Shown piece after piece: positions 34,334 through 42,239 of a DNA stretch of 64,000 nucleotides (position 1 is the stretch's first letter; each line of letters opens with the position of its first letter). The position numbers and the translations under genes are program-made. The notes under the pieces are model-generated. The model saw nothing but the letters and a program-made list of their open reading frames with translations, was not told the DNA's origin and did not search any database. Source of the DNA: Ardenticatenaceae bacterium (lineage in GTDB: Bacteria > Chloroflexota > Anaerolineae > Promineifilales > Promineifilaceae); NCBI GenBank assembly GCA_020634235.1, contig JACKCB010000002.1:1674001-1738000 (forward strand), in the 5' to 3' direction.

Positions 34334-35005
34334 ATGGAGTTAATCAACACACTCATCGACATCTTCTTGCACCTGGACAAATACCTGGGCGAGATCATCA
34401 ATCAGTTCGGGGTCTGGACCTACGTCATCCTGTTTCTGGTTATCTTCATGGAAACCGGCCTGGTAATCACCCCCTTCTTGCCCGGCGATTCGCTGCTGTT
34501 CGCGGCCGGGACCTTTGCCGCGTTGGGGTATCTTAACGTGGGGCTGCTCTTCCTGACCCTGTTTGCCGCGGCTGTTTTGGGCGATACCGTCAACTACTGG
34601 ATTGGCAACAAGATCGGGCTGCGCGTCTTCAACACCAATAACCGTTTTCTCAAGCGGGTACTGAAGCCGGAATACCTGGAGCGCACCGAACGCTTCTATG
34701 AGAAACATGGTGGTAAGACCATCGTCCTGGCCCGTTTTGTGCCCATTGTGCGCACCTTTGCCCCATTTGTGGCCGGCGTTGGCTCCATGACTTACCAACA
34801 CTTCATTACTTACAACGTGTTCGGTGGTCTACTCTGGACGGGTCTGTTTATCTTTGCCGGCTACTTCTTTGGCAATATTCCCTTTGTCAAAGACAACTTT
34901 GAACTGGTCATCATCTTCATCATCGGCATTTCCCTGGTGCCCATGATTTTTGAGTTTGTGCGCGACCGGCTGCAGAAACGGCAGGCCGAGCAGGCGGCTT
35001 CCTAG
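34334..35005 (+). CDS. DedA-family membrane protein
   Basis: 223 residues. The DedA/SNARE-associated signature appears as FMETGLVITPFLPGDSLLFAAG and, later, VLARFVPIVRTFAPFVAGVGSMTYQHFITYNVFGGLLW. There are four to five membrane segments, including two reentrant ones. DedA proteins move undecaprenyl phosphate or phospholipids across the membrane and affect envelope stability. ATG 34334 begins MELINTLIDIFLHLDKYLG, the usual N-terminus; a longer frame upstream is not membrane-like. Confidence 0.92.
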   Translation: MELINTLIDIFLHLDKYLGEIINQFGVWTYVILFLVIFMETGLVITPFLPGDSLLFAAGTFAALGYLNVGLLFLTLFAAAVLGDTVNYWIGNKIGLRVFNTNNRFLKRVLKPEYLERTERFYEKHGGKTIVLARFVPIVRTFAPFVAGVGSMTYQHFITYNVFGGLLWTGLFIFAGYFFGNIPFVKDNFELVIIFIIGISLVPMIFEFVRDRLQKRQAEQAAS

Positions 35006-35133
35006 ACCGGCCACCGTCATGGCTTTGCCCCCGTGGCTGGTCTCCCGGCCGGGCACGGCAATTCTATACGCGCTGGGCTTCCGCTCCTTCTCAGGCAAAA
35101 TACTTTTATGTAAACCCCTCCCCGGATGTTGTT

Positions 35134-35880
35134 GTGAGCAGACAGATTGACGCGGTAATTTTTGACCTGGATGACACCCTACTGGATTGGTCGCAGCCGT
35201 CTGAGAATTGGACGGATTTTACGCGCCCGATGGTAGACAATGTTTACGACTATTTGCGGACGCAGGGGTACGCCCTCCCCGGCCGGGATGCCTTCTTCCA
35301 ACAGCTCTCCAACCAGATAGACCAGGTCTGGGCCGAGGCCAAGAAAAGCTGGGCTGGGGCACAGTTTGGCGACGCCCTGCAGCGCACCTTCGCCAACTGC
35401 GGCCTACCCGTTGAAGACCTGGACCTGGACGAGATACTACGCGTTTATGACTGGCAGCCCATGGAGGGCGTCGAACCGTTTCCCGAAGCCATCCCCGTGC
35501 TGGAAGCGCTGCGTGCCCGCGGCTACAAGCTGGGGCTAATCACCAACTCCTTCTTCCCCATGTGGATGCGCGACATCGAGCTAGATGCCTACCGGATGCG
35601 CCACTACTTCGATGCCCGCATCACTTCGGGCGACACCGGCTACATGAAACCCCACCCGGCCATCTACCAGCGCGCCCTCAACCTGCTGCACACCGAACCG
35701 CAGCGGGCTGTCTTTGTGGGCGACCGGCCGGAAAATGACATTGCCGGGGCCAACGAAACCGGCCTCATCAGCGTCCTGATGTCGCCGCCCCACCTGAACC
35801 GCGATCTAAAAGGGGTTGTGCCCCATTACACCATTCAATCGCTCAACGAGCTGCTGCCCATCTTGGAGCAGTTGGGCTAG
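35134..35880 (+). CDS. HAD-superfamily hydrolase
   Basis: 248 residues. All four HAD motifs are present: FDLDDTLLD (nucleophile Asp near residue 11), LGLITNS, the motif-III lysine in TGYMKPHPAIYQRA, and VFVGDRPENDIAGANETG. The cap inserted after motif I is helical (subfamily I), like small-molecule phosphatases such as phosphoglycolate phosphatase or YjjG. The substrate is unknown. The start is GTG 35134. Confidence 0.88.
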   Translation: MSRQIDAVIFDLDDTLLDWSQPSENWTDFTRPMVDNVYDYLRTQGYALPGRDAFFQQLSNQIDQVWAEAKKSWAGAQFGDALQRTFANCGLPVEDLDLDEILRVYDWQPMEGVEPFPEAIPVLEALRARGYKLGLITNSFFPMWMRDIELDAYRMRHYFDARITSGDTGYMKPHPAIYQRALNLLHTEPQRAVFVGDRPENDIAGANETGLISVLMSPPHLNRDLKGVVPHYTIQSLNELLPILEQLG

Positions 35881-35927
35881 AGGGCGGCCGCTGCTGGCCA
35901 GCCACGTTTTAATTTTCAGGAGAGACC

Positions 35928-36767
35928 ATGAGCGACGATAAACCCGGCCGGAACGACCCCTGTTACTGTGGCAGCGGCCAGAAATACAAAAAATGCCACA
36001 TGCCCATCGACCAGGCTGCCGAGCGCGACCAGCGCAGTTGGAAAGAAGCGGCCCGTTTCTTGCGCCGCGACTTGCTGCGCTTTGGCCGCGACGAGCAGTT
36101 CGCCGAGGATTTTGCCCAGGCCCTGCCCATTTACTGGCACGACCTGTACACCATCGACAACGCCGAAGAGATGGCCCAAGACGAGGCGCTGCTCTTCTTT
36201 GACTGGTTTGCCTTTGACTATCAGCGGGCCGATGGTCCGCGCGTGCTGGACGTTTACCGTGAGCAGATGGTCCCCGACCTGTCCGAACACCAGCAGATGA
36301 CGCTGGCCAAATGGGCCGAAGCGGACCCCATGAGCGGCTATGAGCTGGTCGATTACGAAGGACAGACGCTGCAACTGCGCGAATTCGTTAGCGGGGAGAT
36401 GTTTGAGGTGTATGAACCGGCCGGGCGCGGGGTTATTGACGTGGGCGACGTGATCATTGGCCGGTTGGTGGAAGTGCAGGGCCGGCTGGAGTTCAGCACC
36501 GATCTGGCCTACATCCCGGCCGGGGAAGTGACCGACCTGGCCGAGAAGCTGGCCACGGCCCGCGCCGAAGACGCCGCCCTCTACCCAGAAGAGTCTGCAG
36601 ACTCGTCCGTGGCCAATTTCCTGCGCCGCCGCAACTACCTGTTTGTGCACCACGCCCTGGCCGAAGCGGAAAAGGTGGGGCGGCCACCGGTGGCCCGCCT
36701 GGACCCCGACCGGCCGGACAAGAAGACGCAGAAGATTGTGCGCCAGGTGCGCCGCTTGCAGCGCTAG
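35928..36767 (+). CDS. SEC-C metal-binding motif protein
   Basis: 279 residues. The N-terminal SEC-C motif is KPGRNDPCYCGSGQKYKKCH (residues 5-24), the zinc site also found at the end of SecA. The rest is acidic and helical (EAARFLRRDLLRFGRDEQFAEDFAQALPIYW; DEALLFFDWFAFDYQ), with a beta segment (FEVYEPAGRGVIDVGDVIIGRLVEVQG). This resembles YecA/SEC-C proteins of unknown function. Part of the motif, Pro-Gly-Arg, is encoded by a near copy of the palindrome (CCCGGCCGGA). AGGAG precedes the ATG. Confidence 0.85.
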   Translation: MSDDKPGRNDPCYCGSGQKYKKCHMPIDQAAERDQRSWKEAARFLRRDLLRFGRDEQFAEDFAQALPIYWHDLYTIDNAEEMAQDEALLFFDWFAFDYQRADGPRVLDVYREQMVPDLSEHQQMTLAKWAEADPMSGYELVDYEGQTLQLREFVSGEMFEVYEPAGRGVIDVGDVIIGRLVEVQGRLEFSTDLAYIPAGEVTDLAEKLATARAEDAALYPEESADSSVANFLRRRNYLFVHHALAEAEKVGRPPVARLDPDRPDKKTQKIVRQVRRLQR

Positions 36768-36845
36768 CGTCTTGCCAGACAAGCGTCGTTCGCTGCGGGC
36801 GAAACCGGAAGAACCGCACCAGCCTGCCCGGCCGGGATAATCCCC

Positions 36846-38168
36846 ATGACGATTCTGCGCGTTGAGCCACAAACGACCCCCCTGCGGGGCACGGTCACCG
36901 TGCCCGGCGACAAATCCATCAGCCACCGGGCGGTGATGCTGGCCGGCCTGGCCAGCGGCACCAGCCACATCCGGCGCTGGCTCCCGGCCGGGGACACCCT
37001 GGCCACGCTGGCCGCCATGCAGGCCCTGGGGGTAACCGTGGCCATCCACCAGCCCGAACCCCATGCCTGGGACCTGACCATCACCGGCCAGGGGCTGGAT
37101 GGGCTGCAAGCCCCGGCCGGGGCGCTGGACTGCCGCAACGCCGGCACTTGCATGCGCCTGCTGGCCGGCATCCTGGCCGGCCAATCCTTTCCCAGCACGC
37201 TGGATGGCAGCGAACAGCTCCGCCGCCGCCCCATGCGCCGCATTATCGCCCCGCTGCGCCAGATGGGGGCCAACATTGAGGCCGCAGACGACAAAGCGCC
37301 GCTGCATATCCGGCCGGGACGGCTGCATGGCTTCCGCTATGAAATGCCCGTCGCCAGCGCCCAGGTAAAAAGCGCCCTGCTCCTGGCCGGCCTCTATGCC
37401 GCAGGCCCCACCCACGTCTACCAGCCCGGCCCGGCCCGTGACCACACCGAGCGGCTGTTGGCGGCCCTGGGGGTTGATCTGCACGTGGATGGTGGTTGGA
37501 TCACGCTGACGCCGCCGGCCACGCGCACCCTGGCCCCCGTGCAGCTAACCGTGCCCGCCGATCCCTCCTCGGCCGCTTTCTTGCAGGTGGCGGCCACGAT
37601 TGTGCCCCATTCGCAGGTGACCATCACCAATGTTGGCCTGAACGAGACGCGCACCGGGCTGCTGGACCTTCTGCTGGCTATGGGGGCCGACCTGGCCGTG
37701 AGCAGCCGGCGCGAAACGGGTGGCGAACCGGCCGGGGACCTGACCGGCCGCTTTGCTGAACTGCACGCCACCGACGCGGCCGGCGAGGTGGTGGTGCGGG
37801 CCATTGACGAGTTCCCGGTGTGGGCGGTAGCCGCCAGCCAGGCCGCCGGCACCAGCACCCTGCGCGACGCGGCTGAACTACGGGTGAAAGAAGTGGACCG
37901 TATCTCGGTGCTGGCGGGGGAACTGCGCCGCCTGGGGGTGGTGCTGGCCGAGCAGGCGGACGGGTTTACGGTGGTTGGCCCCGGCCGGGTGCAGGGCGGC
38001 CAGGTAGACAGTCACGGCGATCACCGGCTGGGGATGGCCCTGGCGGTGGCCGGCCTGGTGGCCGCGGCGCCGGTGTACATTCACCACGCCGATTGCATTG
38101 CCGACAGCTTCCCCGGCTTTGTGAGCACGATGCAGGCCCTGGGGGCGCAAATGGCCTGGGTTGCCTAG
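36846..38168 (+). CDS. aroA: 3-phosphoshikimate 1-carboxyvinyltransferase (EPSP synthase)
   Basis: 440 residues, normal length. The phosphate-binding N-terminus is VPGDKSISHRAVMLAGLASG. CRNAGTCMRLLAGILAG contains the PEP-site loop, and RVKEVDRISVLAGELRRLG and DSHGDHRLGMALAVAGLVA are the C-terminal signatures. It joins shikimate-3-phosphate and PEP on the way to chorismate. It contains several CCCGGCCGGG copies (36983, 37112, 37979), one of which replaces the variable loop before DTLATLAAM. No other aromatic genes are adjacent. Confidence 0.95.
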   Translation: MTILRVEPQTTPLRGTVTVPGDKSISHRAVMLAGLASGTSHIRRWLPAGDTLATLAAMQALGVTVAIHQPEPHAWDLTITGQGLDGLQAPAGALDCRNAGTCMRLLAGILAGQSFPSTLDGSEQLRRRPMRRIIAPLRQMGANIEAADDKAPLHIRPGRLHGFRYEMPVASAQVKSALLLAGLYAAGPTHVYQPGPARDHTERLLAALGVDLHVDGGWITLTPPATRTLAPVQLTVPADPSSAAFLQVAATIVPHSQVTITNVGLNETRTGLLDLLLAMGADLAVSSRRETGGEPAGDLTGRFAELHATDAAGEVVVRAIDEFPVWAVAASQAAGTSTLRDAAELRVKEVDRISVLAGELRRLGVVLAEQADGFTVVGPGRVQGGQVDSHGDHRLGMALAVAGLVAAAPVYIHHADCIADSFPGFVSTMQALGAQMAWVA

Positions 38169-38193
38169 CCCGCAAGGCTCCCTGACGGCCACG

Positions 38194-39063
38194 CTATTCT
38201 GCGCGCAACTGGTAGGCCAGGAAACAGCGGCTGCTGGTGCGCTGGAAGCCGAACTGCTGGTAGAGGCGGATCGCCCGCGCATTGTCAGCCCAGACGCCTA
38301 GCCGTGCCTGCTGGTGGCCACGCCCCGCCAGGTGGTGCAGCCCGGCCGGGAGCAGCACGCGTCCCAATCCCTTCCCCTGGTATGCCGCGGCAACCCCCAG
38401 CGGCTCAAGCTCCCCCAACACCGGCGTGACAAAACGGGCCCAGGCAAAACCGATGGGTTCTGCCCGGTGGGTTAGGAAGAGCAGGTCGGTGCTGTGGGCC
38501 AGGGCCATATCGACTTCGATGTCGCTGTCATAGGGTTGGTAGGAGGGTTCGCCGGCAAAGGCCAGCTCGTACAGGCGGCGGAAGTGAGCGATGGCTTGCT
38601 GGCGGGGGTAACTGGCCAGGTCGTACCCGGCCGGGGGTTGCACCACCGGCAGGTTGGCCAGATCGCGCACCATCTGCCACTCTTCGTGCTCCAAAAAGAA
38701 CTGCTGGCGCTGCAAAAACAGCCCGGCCGGGCTGTCCAGCGCCGGCACGGGGCAGGAGACCAGGCGCGTGCTGGTTTGCTGCAGTTGCGCCAGCAGCGCT
38801 TGCAGCAAGCGTTGACCATAACCGCGCCGCCGCCCGGCCGGGACGATGAACAGCGCCAGCTCCAGGTGCCGGTCCAGGCCCGGCAGCGGGCGCGCGGTGG
38901 CATAGCCCAGGAGTTGGTCACCCTGGGCCAGCACCAGCATCGGGCCGCCGTCCCCGTCGGGGTTGGGCAGGAGGTGGTGGCCCTCTTCACCCGGCTGGCC
39001 AGCCAGGTTGAAGAAGGCGGGAAAATCGGCAGGGTGAAAGGGGCGCACGACGAGGTCATTCAT
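38194..39063 (-). CDS. Double-domain GNAT acetyltransferase
   Basis: 289 residues with two GNAT-like halves. The first (about 1-110) includes LELALFIVPAGRRRGYGQRLLQALL, the acetyl-CoA pyrophosphate loop. The second (about 150-289) includes GELEPLGVAAAYQGKGLGRVLLPAGLHHL and ARAIRLYQQFGF. Mycothiol synthase and some stress acetyltransferases share the tandem layout; the substrate here cannot be told. It is convergent with aroA. Confidence 0.85.
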   Translation of the reverse strand: MNDLVVRPFHPADFPAFFNLAGQPGEEGHHLLPNPDGDGGPMLVLAQGDQLLGYATARPLPGLDRHLELALFIVPAGRRRGYGQRLLQALLAQLQQTSTRLVSCPVPALDSPAGLFLQRQQFFLEHEEWQMVRDLANLPVVQPPAGYDLASYPRQQAIAHFRRLYELAFAGEPSYQPYDSDIEVDMALAHSTDLLFLTHRAEPIGFAWARFVTPVLGELEPLGVAAAYQGKGLGRVLLPAGLHHLAGRGHQQARLGVWADNARAIRLYQQFGFQRTSSRCFLAYQLRAE

Positions 39064-39159
39064 GGGCTGTGCGCGGCAAGGCGGGATGGCTGGGGCAGGG
39101 CGATTACTGGCAAAAGTGGGGTCGATGCCTTGAGGGCAAAGAGGAGGTGCTTTTTTGAG

Positions 39160-39204
39160 TTAGATGTGCTGCCGCGGTGGGGGGCGTTACGGCAGCACAT
39201 CTAA
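39160..39204. repeat. Perfect 14-base inverted repeat
   Basis: TTAGATGTGCTGCC (39160-39173) pairs with GGCAGCACATCTAA (39191-39204) around a 17-base G-rich loop, 15 bases beyond the stop of the DUF35 gene. There is no T-run downstream in either direction (the T-run at 39151-39156 lies on the wrong side for the leftward transcript). It may be an RNA-stabilising 3' hairpin. Confidence 0.75.
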
Positions 39205-39218
39205 CCCTGGGGGGAATG

Positions 39219-39629
39219 TTAATTCATGACGTGCTCTAGAGAGAGCGGGCGGAACTTGTAACCGTAGACGATCATGCCCTCTTCGCCTTCGGTGCGAAGC
39301 TTGCGGGTGACCATCTCAACCGGCATGCCGATGGAAACATCTTCGACGTCAACGTCGGTTAGCTGGGCGGTGATAACGGGACCTTCTTCCAGCTTGACCA
39401 GGGCGACGGTGTAGGGGGCCATATGCTCGAACCCGGCCGGGGCGTCATAAATGGTGGTGTAGGAATACACCTCGCCCAAACCGGTGAACGTATACAACTC
39501 TTTGGCCGGCGCTTCGCAGACCAGGCAGACATCACGCGGCGGGAAAAGCTTTACCCCGCATGACGGACAGACTTCGCCCACCAAACTGTAACGTTGTTCT
39601 TTTAATCGCCAATGACGTGATACTTGCAT
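39219..39629 (-). CDS. DUF35 Zn-ribbon/OB-fold protein, partner of thiolase and HMG-CoA synthase
   Basis: 136 residues. The N-terminal zinc ribbon is CPSCGVKLFPPRDVCLVC (residues about 21-38), followed by the OB fold (GEVYSYTTIYDAPAGFEHMAPYTVALVKLEEG). In archaea, proteins of this family bridge acetoacetyl-CoA thiolase and HMG-CoA synthase and provide a shared CoA site that passes the intermediate. Here it is the last gene of the leftward run HMG-CoA reductase, synthase, thiolase, DUF35. AGAGGAAAAAG precedes the ATG. Confidence 0.9.
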   Translation of the reverse strand: MQVSRHWRLKEQRYSLVGEVCPSCGVKLFPPRDVCLVCEAPAKELYTFTGLGEVYSYTTIYDAPAGFEHMAPYTVALVKLEEGPVITAQLTDVDVEDVSIGMPVEMVTRKLRTEGEEGMIVYGYKFRPLSLEHVMN

Positions 39630-39813
39630 TTCTTTTTCCTCTCGATTCCCACAACACGTGCAAACAAGGTTGTGTTTTGTTGAGCCAGCAAGGCGTATTA
39701 TGAACCGAAAAGTCTCCCATTAACTGCCATCACCCGCCAAAAAGCTGTCAAAAGCTGTCAGAAAGGGGGTTTTGGCGCTTGTTGGCGGGCAAATGGGGGC
39801 TGCGCTGCGCCAA

Positions 39814-40965
39814 CTAGAGGCGCAGGATGTGCGTGACAGCGGTTGCGCCCATGCCGCCCAGATTTTGGGCCATGCCAATGCGGGCGTTGGGCACCTGGCA
39901 GTTGCCGGCTTCGCCGCGCAACTGCTGGGCTACTTCCACAATCTGGTAGACGCCGGTGGCCCCGGCCGGGTTGCCCCGCGCCTTTAGCCCGCCAAACGTG
40001 CTGATGGGAATGCGCCCTTCACGCCCGATGGAACCATCCTGGGCCAACTGCCAGCCCCGGCCGGGTTCGGCAAAGCCGCACGCCTCCAACGAGAGCGCCG
40101 CCAGCACGGTGTAGGCATCGTGCAGTTCAAAGAGGTCGATGTCGTCCAGGGTGAGGCTGGCCATGGCCAGGGCCTGGGCCGCACTGCGCGCCGCGCCCTC
40201 CAGCCACAACGGATTGCGCCGGTCGTGCAGGCCAATGGTGTCGGTAGTCAGCGCCGAGCCGGCCACGCGCACCGGCTGGGGCACCATGTCCATGGCCCGC
40301 TCGCTGCTGGTTAAGACGACTGCCGCCGAACCGTCCCCGGCCGGGGCCATGTCGAACAGATTTACCGGGTCGGCCACCAGCGGGGCACCAGGGAAGCGCT
40401 CTGCCTTGATCCGGTTTTGGAACATGGCCATCGGGTTCTGGCTGCCGTTGGCGTGGGCGTTTACACTGAAACCGGCAAAGTCGGCCAGTGTTACCCCATA
40501 CTCGTGCATGTAGCGGCGCATCATCAGGGCGGCCGCCCCGGCCGGGGTCAGGCCATGGATCACTTCGTAATCGGCATCCAGGGCGCTGGACATGGCGGCA
40601 ACGACGGTGCTGCCCGTCTCGTCGGTCATCTTTTCCACGCCGACCACCAGCGCCGTGCGCACCAGCCCGCTCTGCACGGCCAGCACGCCCTGGCGCATCG
40701 CCGCGCCGCCGGAAGCGTCTGCCGCCTCCACCGTCACCGCCTCGATGCCGCGCAGCCCGGCAAAATCGGCCACCAGCGCCCCCAGGTGATCCTGGCTGCT
40801 GAGCTGGCCGGCCAGCATGTTGCCCACAAAGATGGCGTCGATGTCGGTGGTGCTGGCGTTATCCAGCGCGGCCTCAATGGCATACCAGGCCAGATGGCGA
40901 ATGGAACTATCCCATGCCTCGCGCACAGGCGTCTTGCCAACTCCAATAATTGAAACGTTTGTCAT
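39814..40965 (-). CDS. Archaeal-type thiolase (acetyl-CoA acetyltransferase family), catalytic residues altered
   Basis: 383 residues with the full thiolase fold (MTNVSIIGVGKTPVREAWDSSIRHL; LFELHDAYTVLAALSLEACGF; GGMGATAVTHIL). In archaeal acetyl-CoA acetyltransferases that sit beside HMG-CoA synthase, the nucleophile motif is VEAACASG and the catalytic His is in GHPxGATG. Here they read VEAADASGG (Asp for Cys, about residue 83) and GNPAGATG (Asn for His). The Asp codon is GAC. The PAG of the second motif is a CCCGGCCGGG copy. It may be a structural partner rather than an active thiolase. Confidence 0.85.
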   Translation of the reverse strand: MTNVSIIGVGKTPVREAWDSSIRHLAWYAIEAALDNASTTDIDAIFVGNMLAGQLSSQDHLGALVADFAGLRGIEAVTVEAADASGGAAMRQGVLAVQSGLVRTALVVGVEKMTDETGSTVVAAMSSALDADYEVIHGLTPAGAAALMMRRYMHEYGVTLADFAGFSVNAHANGSQNPMAMFQNRIKAERFPGAPLVADPVNLFDMAPAGDGSAAVVLTSSERAMDMVPQPVRVAGSALTTDTIGLHDRRNPLWLEGAARSAAQALAMASLTLDDIDLFELHDAYTVLAALSLEACGFAEPGRGWQLAQDGSIGREGRIPISTFGGLKARGNPAGATGVYQIVEVAQQLRGEAGNCQVPNARIGMAQNLGGMGATAVTHILRL

Positions 40966-41024
40966 TGTTCGTAATATCCTGATAGGCGGTCCGCTTGCCA
41001 GTTTGAAGCTGACCGGCTGAAATG

Positions 41025-42104
41025 CTATGACATTTTTAGCTTGTCGCGGTAGCGGGTGTAGGTGGCGTAGTCAATGACCGTCCGGCGGGCGATGTAATCT
41101 TCCGTCTTGGGGGCGCGGCCACGGGCCTCAAGAATGCGCTCGGTGACCAGCAGGTCGAAGGCGTCGGAGCCGGCCCCGGAGCCGTAGCTGACGACCAGAA
41201 TGCGGTCGCCCGGTTCGGCAATGTCCAGGGTGGCGGTGAGACCGATGACGGCCGAGCCGGCGTAGGTGTTGCCGATGCGGTCGCTGAGCAGCCCCGGCCG
41301 GATCTGGTCGGCGGAGAAGCCCAGCATCTGTGCCGCCCGCTGCGGGAACTTCACGTTGGGCTGGTGGAAGACGGCGTATTGGTAGTCGGCCGAGGTGCGG
41401 CCCTGCGCTTCCATCAGCGCTTCGGCGGCGCTGACGATGTGCTTGAAGTAGGCCGGCTCGCCGGTGAAACGGTCGCCGTGCGAGGGGTATTGGGCATGTG
41501 CCCGCCGCCAGAAGTCGGGCGTGTCGGTGACGAAGGAGAAGGAGCCTTCGAACAAGGCCAGGGCCTCTTCGGCGCGGCCGATGAGGATGGCCGCGCCGCC
41601 GGCCGCGGCGGTGTATTCCAGGGCATCACCCGGCCGGCCCTGGGCGGTGTCCATGCCGATGCTCAGGGCATAGCGGGCCATGCCCGAGCCAACAAAGCCG
41701 ATGGCCGCTTGCATGGCTTCGGTGCCGGCCTTGCAGGCGAATTCCCAGTCGGCGGCCTGGGTGGTGGGCACGGCGCCAATGGCTTCGGCCACGATGGTGC
41801 TGGTGGGTTTGACGGCGTAGGGGTGGCTTTCGCTGCCTACCCACACGGCACGGATGCCGCGGGGATCGATCTGGGCGCGGAGCAGGGCGTTGCGCGCGGC
41901 CTCAATGGACATGGTGACGACGTCTTCGTCCAGTCCATTGACGGCCTTTTCCTTGATGGGAACGCCGCCTTTGCCGCCGGTCCACATTTTGGCTACTTCC
42001 CCGGCCGGGAGCCGGAAGCGGGGTACGTATGCCCCGTAGCCCACAATCCCCACATCAATTTGGGGTTTCATCACCCCGTTGTCTGGATCATCTGTAAAGT
42101 TCAT
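41025..42104 (-). CDS. Hydroxymethylglutaryl-CoA synthase (archaeal type)
   Basis: 359 residues. Conserved features are VGIVGYGAYVPRFRLP, the Glu in VWVGSESHPYAVKPTST, the nucleophile Cys in WEFACKAGTEAMQAAIGFV and the His in YAVFHQPNVKFPQRAA. It condenses acetyl-CoA with acetoacetyl-CoA to HMG-CoA. All three catalytic residues are present, unlike in the neighbouring thiolase. Start ATG 42104 is chosen for AAAAGGT upstream; ATG 42071, nearer the archaeal N-terminus, is also possible. Confidence 0.93.
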   Translation of the reverse strand: MNFTDDPDNGVMKPQIDVGIVGYGAYVPRFRLPAGEVAKMWTGGKGGVPIKEKAVNGLDEDVVTMSIEAARNALLRAQIDPRGIRAVWVGSESHPYAVKPTSTIVAEAIGAVPTTQAADWEFACKAGTEAMQAAIGFVGSGMARYALSIGMDTAQGRPGDALEYTAAAGGAAILIGRAEEALALFEGSFSFVTDTPDFWRRAHAQYPSHGDRFTGEPAYFKHIVSAAEALMEAQGRTSADYQYAVFHQPNVKFPQRAAQMLGFSADQIRPGLLSDRIGNTYAGSAVIGLTATLDIAEPGDRILVVSYGSGAGSDAFDLLVTERILEARGRAPKTEDYIARRTVIDYATYTRYRDKLKMS

Positions 42105-42138
42105 GGATTTACCTTTTTTGTGACCATTCAGGTGTAGC

Positions 42139-42179
42139 CTGAGCCTGTCGAAGGCGGAACCGGGCTTCGACAAGCTCAG
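42139..42179. repeat. Dispersed intergenic inverted repeat CTGAGCCTGTCGAAG / CTTCGACAAGCTCAG
   Basis: The arms (42139-42153 and 42165-42179) match at 14 of 15 positions around an 11-base loop. The right arm, CTTCGACAAGCTCAG, is a sequence I know as a common intergenic repeat in many environmental bacteria. It sits between HMG-CoA reductase and HMG-CoA synthase. It may act as a mild terminator or a RNA-stability element. Confidence 0.75.
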
Positions 42180-42239
42180 CCCTCGAGGACGTGTAGCGCT
42201 GCGCTCTTGTTTCGTTACGTGTTGTAACCATGTAAGGCG

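Noticed and set aside
35916..37484. 522-codon minus-strand frame opposite the SEC-C protein and aroA
   Set aside because: It spans two well-supported genes of opposite strand and has no recognisable domain.
39151..39204. Rho-independent terminator after the DUF35 gene
   Set aside because: The stem is perfect, but the T-run is on the wrong side for the leftward transcript, so it is listed only as an inverted repeat.
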